Shown here: piece after piece, positions 1 to 8,220 of the stretch
How positions within the stretch are numbered: position 1 is the first letter of the stretch
How the letters are laid out: every line of letters starts with the position of its first letter
Translations under genes and position numbers: made by a program
Notes under the pieces: generated by a model
What the model saw: the letters and a program-made list of their open reading frames with translations, nothing else
Databases searched by the model: none
Told to the model about the DNA's origin: nothing
Origin: Isotricha intestinalis
Lineage: Eukaryota > Ciliophora > Litostomatea > Vestibuliferida > Isotrichidae
Direction: 5' to 3'
DNA: 13,044 nucleotides
Assembly: GCA_023807065.1 (NCBI GenBank)
Contig: JAJJLU010004437.1
Location: 1-13,044 of the forward strand

Positions 1-338
1 TTTATTTTAGATAACTTTTAATAAATTATATTATTAATTAAATTCATTTTTTAACAAAAAAATAAATAATCAATTGGAGATTGGGTCCTATCTCAAATCC
101 CCATTATAATAATTATTATTTTATTAAAGAATAAAAAATAAAAGCAAAAAAATCAATGTAATTTAATTTTAAATAATTTAATTATTTAATCATGTGTTAC
201 AACAATGAGTTTTTATTTTTCCATATATTTAATAAATATTTTTTAAATAGAAAAAATTTTAACATCAATTATCTAAATATTTCTGAAAATATAAAAATAA
301 ATTAAAAAAAATAAATCATAAATAAAAAATATAATAAT
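1..338. other. AT-rich 5' flank, no gene
   Basis: This stretch holds no supportable coding region. It is almost pure A/T with short A and T runs and many stops in all frames, as expected for an upstream spacer. The only compositional exception is a GC-richer patch near 71-107, listed separately. No telomeric repeat is visible at the window edge. Confidence 0.6.
71..107. other. GC-richer patch with small hairpin potential
   Basis: In a spacer that is otherwise nearly all A/T, this patch contains GGAGATTGGGTCCTATCTC. Its GAGAT and ATCTC arms can pair as a five-base stem around an eight-base loop. Such islands can mark small RNA genes in AT-rich genomes. However, no tRNA cloverleaf, T-arm consensus or known snRNA motif is recognisable, and the stem is short enough to arise by chance. 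Confidence 0.2.
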
Positions 339-1733
339 ATGAAATCAGCAATTAAAAGAAGTGATTTTCTTGGATATAAAGCAAAATTAACATTTAATAA
401 AAAAGGAGAAACAGGATATAAAACATTCATAGGAGGAATAATTAGTATAATATGTTTATTTTTTTCATTCATTTGTTCTTTTTATTTTTTATATAGAATG
501 TTTTTAAGGAAAGATGCTTCAGTTATTCATTCTACTCATATTAATCCTTATGTTAATTTAACTTATTCACATAAACTTCCTTTTATTTTAAGATTAACAG
601 ATACAAATTCACTTCCTTTTGAAGAAGATGAAAGAAAATATTATATTACAGCATCAATTTGGCAAGGAGGAACAAATGATACTTCATTATCAGCTAAGGC
701 AAAACAAAAATCAGTTTCTTTAAATATAGGAAAATGTGATATAAATCAACATTTTTCTGAAGAATATAAAAAATATTTTGAAGATTTTAAAGATTTAAAT
801 ACTTATTATTGTATTGAACCAAGAAACAGTTCTCAAACTATTTATGGAATATATGGCAATATTTTCCCTTTTTCATATTATTCATTCACAGCAAGATATT
901 GTCAAAATACAACAGAAAATAATAATTTTTGTTATCCTATAGAACAAATTCAATCTACTTTTGATAATGGATTATTTTTAGATTTTTTTTTTATTGATTA
1001 TTCTTTAAATGCATTAAAAAAGAAGAATATAAAAGAATTATTTATAAGAAAAGAAAGATATGAATTATCTCCAGTTTTATTTAAAAGAATTTGGGTATAT
1101 TTAGAAAATATAAAATATATTATTGATAATGGATATATTTTTTCAAATAAAGAAATTGAAGATTTTCACAGCTATGAATCAGTTAGTTCAGATTTTAATA
1201 TTTTTGAAAGAAAAATTGTAATTTCAACTTTAACTGTATTAAATGGAATGAAAACTTCAATTTATAATAAACAATATACAAAATTTCAAGATTATCTTGC
1301 AATTATAGGAGGTCTTGTTAAAGTAATTACTTTGTTTTCTTCAATGTTAAATTATTATAATTCTCAAAATTCTTATTATTTAAAATTAATTAAAGATTTT
1401 ATTATTGACAACAAAAATATTAATGTTACTTCAAAATCAAAAAGTAATCTAAACCAATTAAATTCATCTATATTTAATAAATCTAAAAATAATATTTCAA
1501 GCAGTATAGATATTTGTAATAAAAAAGATTTAGGATTAACATCAAATCAAAAAATGAACTCTAAAATGTCTTTTCTTTTAATTAAATCTTCTGTTGTCAC
1601 TAAAATCTTACCTTCTATTTTTATGAATCAAGAATTAAAAAAAACTTTATTAATATATAAAGAATTTATAAATAATAGATTGAATATTATTAATATATTA
1701 AAAAAGTTAGAAATGATTCAAATCCAATTATGA
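339..1733 (+). CDS. Ciliate-type two-pass transmembrane protein
   Basis: The 464-residue product resembles the large, functionally uncharacterised 'transmembrane protein' family of ciliates. A short cytoplasmic start (KRSDFLGYKAKLTFNKKGE) leads into a hydrophobic segment at about 30-56. An extracellular-looking domain follows, with four spaced cysteines (C133, C158, C188, C198) and several N-glycosylation sequons. A second hydrophobic segment begins at D318 with DYLAIIGGLVKV, the family's most recognisable motif. The cytoplasmic tail is Asn/Ser/Lys-rich. The ATG is the first in frame after upstream stops. The frame ends at a TGA, but coding character continues in the +1 frame to 1836, so the true C terminus is probably longer. 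The role is unknown; a surface or channel-accessory protein is only a guess. Confidence 0.8.
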   Translation: MKSAIKRSDFLGYKAKLTFNKKGETGYKTFIGGIISIICLFFSFICSFYFLYRMFLRKDASVIHSTHINPYVNLTYSHKLPFILRLTDTNSLPFEEDERKYYITASIWQGGTNDTSLSAKAKQKSVSLNIGKCDINQHFSEEYKKYFEDFKDLNTYYCIEPRNSSQTIYGIYGNIFPFSYYSFTARYCQNTTENNNFCYPIEQIQSTFDNGLFLDFFFIDYSLNALKKKNIKELFIRKERYELSPVLFKRIWVYLENIKYIIDNGYIFSNKEIEDFHSYESVSSDFNIFERKIVISTLTVLNGMKTSIYNKQYTKFQDYLAIIGGLVKVITLFSSMLNYYNSQNSYYLKLIKDFIIDNKNINVTSKSKSNLNQLNSSIFNKSKNNISSSIDICNKKDLGLTSNQKMNSKMSFLLIKSSVVTKILPSIFMNQELKKTLLIYKEFINNRLNIINILKKLEMIQIQL

Positions 1734-1836
1734 AGTTGTAAAAAAAGGTCTAGAAGAAATGAGTATCAATAATAATAATTATTTAATGAAACAAAGAAAT
1801 TCTAAAATTAATAATTATATTTCTGAACTCAAATAA
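1717..1836 (+). other. Out-of-frame C-terminal continuation of the membrane-protein gene
   Basis: Immediately before the TGA at 1731-1733, the +1 frame is open from just after a TGA at 1714-1716 to a TAA at 1834-1836. It reads NYEVVKKGLEEMSINNNNYL and onwards, ending NNYISELK. That is a charged, Asn-rich helical tail that fits the preceding INNRLNIINILKKLE. After the TGA, frame 0 gives a basic, unconvincing stretch and soon stops. The change must fall between 1717 and 1730. I see no GT...AG pair of the right length spanning it. A one-base indel, natural or from assembly, is the simplest explanation. Confidence 0.5.
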
Positions 1837-2083
1837 TATATAATCTTAAAGGATTTTATATCAATGAATAATGGACATTAAATTGTATATATTAAAGATA
1901 AAAATAATGTATAAATTAAAATAATAATATCATAATTTAGGGGGTTTATTTGAGTTGTGTAATAATTGTTATTAAAGAAATAATTTTTAATTTTCCATTT
2001 TAGCACATGTAAACATATTAAAATTTCATTATTTTTTAATTTTATGTTTAAACTTTATAAATTATTAAAATATTATTTCTTAT

Positions 2084-3152
2084 TTAAATATTTAAAGGAA
2101 TAAAATCATATGGAATTAGTTTCTTATTTTTTTTTTGACAAGAACCTTTTTGAAATAAATAAGAATAAATAATAAAATACCAAAAATTAATGATAAACAA
2201 AAAACAAGTGAATAACATAATAAATTTCATTATCATTTTCTAAAGTATAATTAAAATTAAATAAAGCAACCAAAACAAATAAACAAAATTCAAAAATTAA
2301 AAAATCAACAAATAAAATCAAAAAAATAATTCTTTGTATACCAACATGAAACTCATTTTTAAAAAATAAATAATTAATCTATAATTAGAAAAAATAGCAG
2401 CAATAGCAATTGCAATAAGTATGAGAACAAGCAAAACAATAATAAATCAAAGTCATCCTTCTCCTAGGTTATCACAATTATCATATTTATAATCACAGTT
2501 ATGACATTTACAGTCAATTTTTTCACTATCAAAATTTGAATTTTTACACATTCACATTTTTTACAACAATCATCACAACATATAATACATCCTGTTCTTA
2601 AATTGCAATCATATAATAATCCTAATGATTGGAAAAATGAAATAAATATTATAAATAATAAAGAAAATACACATTCAAAATACCTTATTTTGATAAAGAA
2701 TAATTTTGTTTTACATGATTGTGGAAATATACTTTTTTGATTTAGAAATTTTTGATTATAAAACCTTGAATGTAAAGAAATTATATCATTCAGTAAAAGT
2801 ATTTTTTGGATAATTATTTATTTTTTGAAATGAATCATATAAAATATTATTTTGTTCATAAAATGTTTTTTTTGAAATTGAATCAATTAATTCATATGAA
2901 TCATCATAAATAAAACATCTTTCTCCTTTTTGAAAATAATCATTTATATTTATTCATTAATATTTAAACAAGGTTTTTCATTTTCCCTTACATTAAAAGA
3001 AACTATAACTGGAAAATTAACATTTTCATTTGAAAAATGAACATATTTATTATTTGAAATTTGAATAGTTTTTAAAATTAAAAGGTGATTTAATGTTTTA
3101 TTTTCTATCTTCCTTCATTATCAATTTCACAATCAACAATAGGAGCATCCAT
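2084..3152 (-). pseudogene. Decayed cysteine-rich multi-pass membrane protein gene
   Basis: Read on the minus strand, this is one protein broken across frames. An ATG at 3152 opens MDAPIVDCEIDNEGR and stops at TAG 3105-3107. It continues in other frames with KYVHFSNENVNFPVIVSFNV (to 2953), then DYFQKGERCFIYDDSYELID (to 2789). Next come a hydrophobic segment (CVFSLLFIIFISFFQSLGLL) and a cysteine-rich loop (GCIICCDDCCKKCEC, then DCKCHNCDYKYDNC after another shift). Three further hydrophobic segments follow, and it ends KKNKKLIPYDFIPLNI at TAA 2084-2086. The layout is a soluble N-terminal half, then four membrane segments with the Cys-rich loop between the first two. About six frame changes in both directions, plus two in-frame TGAs at 2447-2456, mean no intact product. 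I do not recognise the family. Confidence 0.6.
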
Positions 3153-3358
3153 AATGAAAAATATGAAAATATAATAAATTAACTAATTTTTGGGGTGAAA
3201 AAAAATAACTAAATTTTTTTTTTTCATATTTTAAATTTAACAATATTACTTAATAAAAAAACAAAAGCAAATTTAAAATCTTTGAAAAGACATTATGAAA
3301 AAATACAAAACATAAAAAAATAAAGTTTAATCTTTGTCTTTTTTTGAATGAAACAATT

Positions 3359-3770
3359 CTATTTAAGAAAATTAGGATACTCATTAATAATTTAATTAGA
3401 ATTATTTCTAATTCAGGAACAAAAAAAGGTTTTAAGATTTAAAAAATAATCTTTCCCAATAAAAACCAAGGAGAAATTTATATTCAGTAATTTCTTTAAT
3501 TGCAATTTTTATCTTTTACTAATATCACAAAAAAGTAAATGCTTAATAAGGGTTTTAGCTCTTTATTAATATTTATATAGATTATTTAACTTTACCTTTT
3601 AAAAGTTTTTGATAAATATTCATAGGAATATTATCATTAAAAGGTTCAATTCCAACTATCATATAAAAAAATCAAATATTGTTCCTTATAATATATATGT
3701 CCATCTTTCATTGATGTATTTGTAAACGAAAATAATTCTCCTCCTTAAAATAAATAAATTAAGTTTCCCT
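3359..3770 (-). pseudogene. Decayed AGC (PKA-like) protein kinase fragment
   Basis: Minus-strand reading gives ordered pieces of an AGC kinase. Near 3768 is NLIYLF, a stop, then GGELFSF (GGA GGA GAA from 3744), matching the end of the N-lobe hinge (family pattern: EYxxGGELF). From 3662 to 3582 is MIVGIEPFNDNIPMNIYQKLLKGKVK, split here as MIVGIEPFNDN / IPMNIYQKLLKGKVK, the helix-G region of PKA. Then come ELKPL with IKHLLFCDISKR, AIKEITEYKFLLGFYWERLF (ending at TAA 3432), KPFFVPELE of the C-tail, and NEYPNFLK ending at TAG 3359-3361. Everything between GGELF and helix F is missing: the catalytic-loop HRD/YRD, the DFG and the activation segment APE, roughly 85 residues. The glycine-rich loop and VAIK lysine region are also absent. 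Several frame changes join the pieces. It cannot encode an active kinase. Confidence 0.72.
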
Positions 3771-3873
3771 TTATATTTTTTTATTTTTTTCTTTTATTTT
3801 AAGAAAATATTCAATTTATTTTTACTCATTTAATTCATTATTAATAAAAAATAAATATTTGTAATTAATTTAT

Positions 3874-4926
3874 CTATTCATATGCTTCTAAAATAAAATT
3901 ATTAATACTTTCTTGTGTAAACATTTGTTCTTGAACAATTCTTCTCATTTCAATTCCATTTTTGAAATAAATTAAAGTAGGAACATAAACCATTCTTAAA
4001 TAATTATTAAATTTATATGTAACTTTTTTTTCTTTTTCAATCGGTACATTCACCCATAATATTTTTTTTTCAGATTGTTTAGAAAATACTATTCTTTTTG
4101 CATTTTGTATTAATGGTTCTGCAAAAGTACAATCTGAACACCAACTCATTCCATTATTATCAAAAGCACCATACATTAATAAGAAAAAAGTTTTTCTTTC
4201 ATTTACTAATTGATTTATTCCATTTGCAAAATTATTATAGTCTAAAGTTATTTCTCTTGGTGAATTTATTCCTTGTAAATAATTATAATTATTTAGATTT
4301 ATATTTGAATTATTTGAAAAATTAATACCAAAACCAGTTGATATATATTGTTGAGGATTATTTAATCTATTTGGATAATATATCGTATTATTATTATTGT
4401 AAATATTATTCGATGATGATAAATCAAAATTATTATTTAAATTAGTACTAAAATTAGTATTTAGATATGAAGTTTGAAGTGGATTTGAGCCTACAGATAA
4501 GTTTCTATATTTTTTATTTTGAATATTATCAAAATTTGAATAATTATTATTAGATGTAGGGAAATTGAAATAATTATTATTTTGTTTCATAGGAATATTA
4601 TTATAATTATTAGATATTTTATAAGGAGAAAAAGATGTTTGTTTTATTTGAAACTTATTACATTTTGGGTAATTATCACCATTATGTTCTATAATAAATC
4701 TACTTTTAGAAGTAACAGGTCTAGGAGAAAAAGATATATATTCATTAGAATCATCATCTTTTATTTTTCGAACTGGAGAAATATATTTATGATTATTCTT
4801 TGAATTATAAAATAATGTTGAAGGTAAAAAAGTATTTATTTTATTATAATTCCAATTCGTTGAAGTAAAATTAAAATTTTGTACTCCTGAACCACATGAA
4901 GTGCAAGGTTTTCTTATTCCATACAT
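3874..4926 (-). CDS. Asn-rich protein with C-terminal TXNDC17-like thioredoxin domain
   Basis: The product has 350 residues. The last ~120 form a thioredoxin-like domain of the TXNDC17/TRP14 type. It has a beta strand FFLLMYGAF, then GMSWCSDC (C263-S-D-C266, compare the family's WCPDC), then AEPLI, then LWVNVP, and VPTL with the cis-proline at 316. TRP14-type proteins are cytosolic oxidoreductases that reduce small disulfide substrates, using electrons from thioredoxin reductase; both active cysteines are present. Residues 1-220 are low complexity, dominated by Asn with Tyr, Ser and Phe. They carry a CTSC pair at 8-11 and no signal peptide. Stand-alone family members are about 120-130 residues, so the long extension is unusual. 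The gene ends at TAG and lies 122 bases downstream of the DENN gene's stop on the same strand. Confidence 0.82.
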   Translation of the reverse strand: MYGIRKPCTSCGSGVQNFNFTSTNWNYNKINTFLPSTLFYNSKNNHKYISPVRKIKDDDSNEYISFSPRPVTSKSRFIIEHNGDNYPKCNKFQIKQTSFSPYKISNNYNNIPMKQNNNYFNFPTSNNNYSNFDNIQNKKYRNLSVGSNPLQTSYLNTNFSTNLNNNFDLSSSNNIYNNNNTIYYPNRLNNPQQYISTGFGINFSNNSNINLNNYNYLQGINSPREITLDYNNFANGINQLVNERKTFFLLMYGAFDNNGMSWCSDCTFAEPLIQNAKRIVFSKQSEKKILWVNVPIEKEKKVTYKFNNYLRMVYVPTLIYFKNGIEMRRIVQEQMFTQESINNFILEAYE

Positions 4927-5048
4927 TTACTATTAAAAAATCAAATTATCAATTTATATTATAAAATAATAATTAAAAATAATAATAGTTTTTTTATCTA
5001 TTATTTAACTTCTCTTTTTAACTTATTTTTTATTTTTAATTTCTTAAT

Positions 5049-7832
5049 TTAATTTTTCATTTTTTTGGCTTTTTCTTTTTCAGATAATAATTGATATAAA
5101 TTATTAATTATAAAAAGATATGGAATTTCAAATAAAAATTTTTTATTTTGATTTTCTATAATTTGAGAAATAGTAATCCCATATAATATAAGATTAATCA
5201 TTATCTTTTTTAATTCTTCTTGATTTAAAATATTAATATCTAAAATTTCACGCTCAAAAAATTTCCAAAAAAAATTTTTACTGGTTTGATATAATTTAAT
5301 AGGACTATACATTTCAGAAATAACTTCAATTCCTTTTAATCTAATTAAAATTTTAGGAGTAATATTATTTTCATTAATAATAATAATATCATTACATTTA
5401 GATTTTAAAGCATGTTTAACTATTTGATTTTCAGGGATAATTCCTTTACTATTAAAACAATAAGGCATATATATTTGAAAAATATTAGGATTTTTTTCAG
5501 AAGGATCTATAAAATCTTCATCATCAACAATTTCATCTCTTCCTTCAACATTAAGTTCTGAATCTTGTTTAAAAAATGTTTGAAATAAAATTAACATTTC
5601 TTCATTAGGAACAATCATAGATTGTCTTAAATAATTAACTAAAAGATAAAAATACATTTTAATATGACTGGGAGCCATGTTTGGATATTTATTTGTTTTT
5701 TTATGTACTAACATATATTTATAACATGTCATTAATATTATATAAATATATTTTCTTTTAAAGTAATGTAATGATGAAAAACAATTTCTTATATGATCTA
5801 AATAATTCATTGTTTTAGTTTGATCATTTAAAAATAGCATCATGCTAAAAATATATATTGATGAATAAAATAATAAACCATTATTATTTATAATTTCAAT
5901 ATTTATTAATTCTTCTTCTATTATATCTGATATTAATCTTCGATTAATTAGATTAATTGTTTTATTTGAATCTAGAATATCTAAATAAGGATATATTGAA
6001 CTTTCCAATTCATAATTAGAAACAAAATTTATATATTTATTAATTAATCTTTTATTTAGAACTGCTTTTACTTGAGATTTTAAATTTTTACAATATTTGC
6101 CAAAAGTATCTGAAAATTCAGAATGTATTGGATTTAATGTAATCCCTAAAGTTTCGTCCTTATTTTGAAGATAGAATTTATCAATTAAAGAAAAATAATC
6201 TATTTTTATATCACAATTTAATTTTGTATATTGTATTTTTATATTTATAAATTCCTCACTAAACATTAATGGAATTTTATAAACATCTAAACAATTTGCA
6301 TCTTGAATAAAATTTTCCAAATATATTTTATATTTAATTGAGTCTTTAAATTGCATACAAAATAATTGTTCTTCTTCTGACATTTTCTTTTCCTTTTTTT
6401 CTTTTTCATCATTAATATTTCTCAAAAAATATAATTTTCTCTCTGAATCACTATCATTATCTTTAACAATTTTATCATTTGATGTACTTAAAGTATTATC
6501 TTGATAAAATATCATTAAAATACTTAAATAACAATCATAAAAAGCCATTTGAATTTCTTTATTAATTTCTTTAATCTTTTTACTAGTTTTAAAAAAAGTA
6601 GTAAACTTTCCTATGTTAGGATCATTTTTATCATATTTATCAGTTTTTTCATTGTTATAAATTTCATTTAATTTTTTGTGTAATGTCTTAATAATTTTAG
6701 CTAAGAACATTGAAGGAACATTTTTTTTAGAATTCATAATATCATCTATATATTGAATTAATCTTTCAGTTTGAAGAAATTCTTTTTTTTCTTGTCTATC
6801 TTCAATAGCATCTGAAATTCTCTTAATTAATTTTTTATTATCAATATCAACAATATAACAACATTTTCTAGATTCATTCATTTTAATAGAATCATTATAA
6901 GTACAATTGACTCCTAATAATGAAGTCATAAGTTTTTGTACAATTTTCCCAATATTATTTTCACAATTATTTGGATCTTCTAAAGCACATTGTGAAACAG
7001 AAATTATATGCCAAAAATAAGTGCTATCATTACAAGGGTAATTTAAAGCATAAAATAAAAACATTGTTAAACTTAATATTTCTGAATTAGCACTAAAAAA
7101 AAGAATATTTTGTTCAATCACAGTGAGAAAAAATATTTTAATTATATTTTCAATACTCATTAAATGAAAAATTTGAAAAGCATCAAAATCAAAATCAGGA
7201 TAACCACTTAATTGACGAATAGTCATTAAATCATTATTAGGTTCAAATATAGTATAATGTAAAGAATTTTTTAAAGGACTAGGAATATAATTAACCATAT
7301 GATATAAAACAATTTCAATAGGAGCATGATCATCTCCATTATAATTTTTTTTTCTATTATCATTGTAAAATTTATAAAGATCATTACATATATTTTCAAA
7401 AAGTGTAAAATAAGGATATTGAGAAACAATACAAAATGCTTTTGGAGCATATAAATAAGAATATTCTTCATAAAATCTAAATCCAAAACAAACATAAAAT
7501 AATTTACTTTTACCATTGACTGAATCAAAACAAAAAGAATAAATTACACTTTCTGGTTTTGGTTTGTTTTTTTTTTGTCCTTGAAATAATTTAGTATGAA
7601 AAACAGGATTTATTGGATATATTTGTCTAATTATTAAATCATTATCTACTATACCATAGTCTTGTCTTGAACAAATTGATGATAAAATTGTGGGTTTAAT
7701 TTTTATATTTTTATTTTCTTTTGCATTTGATAATGTAATATCATCATATCCTATAATTGAAAAATATTCCATTAAATTTGGAGAAGAACCTAAATAAGGA
7801 TATTTAGTAATCATTAAATCTTTTCCAAACAT
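5049..7832 (-). CDS. DENN-domain protein (putative Rab exchange factor)
   Basis: The product has 927 residues with a tripartite DENN module at the N terminus. The upstream part starts at about 20 (MEYFSIIGYDD) and contains KLFYVCFGFRFYE and YAPKAFCIVSQYPYF (about 110-142), followed by PIEIVLYHMVNYIPSPL. The central part carries FQIFHLMSIENIIKIFF and EQNILFFSANSEILSL (about 219-254), a hallmark of the core DENN fold. A downstream-type segment lies near 427-446 (IQMAFYDCYLSILMIFYQDN), after a charged helical stretch. Known DENN proteins act as GDP/GTP exchange factors for Rab GTPases or are related traffic regulators. The remaining ~450 residues are Ile/Asn/Lys-rich and helical, with no domain I can name. 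Trp is TGG and the stop is TAA. The start is the first ATG before an AT-rich spacer. No subfamily assignment is possible by eye. Confidence 0.85.
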   Translation of the reverse strand: MFGKDLMITKYPYLGSSPNLMEYFSIIGYDDITLSNAKENKNIKIKPTILSSICSRQDYGIVDNDLIIRQIYPINPVFHTKLFQGQKKNKPKPESVIYSFCFDSVNGKSKLFYVCFGFRFYEEYSYLYAPKAFCIVSQYPYFTLFENICNDLYKFYNDNRKKNYNGDDHAPIEIVLYHMVNYIPSPLKNSLHYTIFEPNNDLMTIRQLSGYPDFDFDAFQIFHLMSIENIIKIFFLTVIEQNILFFSANSEILSLTMFLFYALNYPCNDSTYFWHIISVSQCALEDPNNCENNIGKIVQKLMTSLLGVNCTYNDSIKMNESRKCCYIVDIDNKKLIKRISDAIEDRQEKKEFLQTERLIQYIDDIMNSKKNVPSMFLAKIIKTLHKKLNEIYNNEKTDKYDKNDPNIGKFTTFFKTSKKIKEINKEIQMAFYDCYLSILMIFYQDNTLSTSNDKIVKDNDSDSERKLYFLRNINDEKEKKEKKMSEEEQLFCMQFKDSIKYKIYLENFIQDANCLDVYKIPLMFSEEFINIKIQYTKLNCDIKIDYFSLIDKFYLQNKDETLGITLNPIHSEFSDTFGKYCKNLKSQVKAVLNKRLINKYINFVSNYELESSIYPYLDILDSNKTINLINRRLISDIIEEELINIEIINNNGLLFYSSIYIFSMMLFLNDQTKTMNYLDHIRNCFSSLHYFKRKYIYIILMTCYKYMLVHKKTNKYPNMAPSHIKMYFYLLVNYLRQSMIVPNEEMLILFQTFFKQDSELNVEGRDEIVDDEDFIDPSEKNPNIFQIYMPYCFNSKGIIPENQIVKHALKSKCNDIIIINENNITPKILIRLKGIEVISEMYSPIKLYQTSKNFFWKFFEREILDINILNQEELKKIMINLILYGITISQIIENQNKKFLFEIPYLFIINNLYQLLSEKEKAKKMKN

Positions 7833-8220
7833 TTTTAACTATTAAATTAATTAATTAAAATTTTGAAAAGAAAAATAAAATAAAACCATTAAAAAAATTA
7901 TATATAAATATCATCAAATATTATAGTAAAAAGTAACCATTTTTATATTAAAGAAATGGAATAATAAAAATTTGGACAAGTTAAAAAAGAATTCAAAAGA
8001 AGTAATAAATGAATAATAATTAAAAATAATGAATAATTTAAAAATCAACGGACCGAAAAAGTAAATTCTAAATGAATTAGACCAACTCTTTTTCAAAATT
8101 TATTTGTTTATAAATAATATTTTTATTTAAAATCACAACAACCTTTAAATTAAATAAATTAAATTAAAAGAGATAATTTTTAAAACAATTAATTTATACT
8201 TTTTAAATGTAAAAATAAAT
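7833..8220. other. AT-rich spacer between DENN and CH genes, no clear gene
   Basis: This spacer separates the stop of the CH gene from the start of the DENN gene. It contains one 60-codon open frame on the minus strand (7914-8096), whose Phe/Ile-rich content is what AT-rich DNA yields by chance. Nothing in it is recognisable. A slightly GC-richer patch at about 8046-8095 (CAACGGACCG ... GACCAACTCTTTTT) ends in a T run on the plus strand. This could hint at a small polymerase III transcript, but no fold or box motif supports it. Confidence 0.5.

Noticed and set aside
1..338. Telomere or chromosome end at the window start
   Set aside because: No tandem G/C-containing telomere unit is present, only irregular A/T sequence.
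1717..1836. Tiny 15-16 base introns (heterotrich type) explaining the frame changes
   Set aside because: I looked for GT...AG pairs of fitting length at the two 3'-end changes and found none that restores the frame without removing the coding-like sequence. Transcript data could still overturn this.
2084..3152. Programmed +1 frameshifting of the Euplotes kind
   Set aside because: The changes go in both directions and are not consistently at AAA-TAA or AAA-TAG sites. Long neighbouring genes need no shifts.
4098..4325. Plus-strand open frame opposite the thioredoxin gene
   Set aside because: It lies wholly antisense to a recognisable domain and its Leu/Tyr/Phe-rich content is the complement of Asn/Lys-rich coding.
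4582..4803. Plus-strand open frame opposite the Asn-rich region
   Set aside because: It is an Ile/Arg/Phe-rich shadow of the minus-strand gene with no motif.
7271..7528. Second minus-strand frame inside the DENN gene
   Set aside because: It overlaps the conserved DENN core, which is clearly coded in the other frame.
7914..8096. 60-codon minus-strand open frame in the spacer
   Set aside because: Its content is Phe/Ile/Asn dominated, as expected from AT-rich DNA. It has no motif and is short, so a real small gene cannot be supported.
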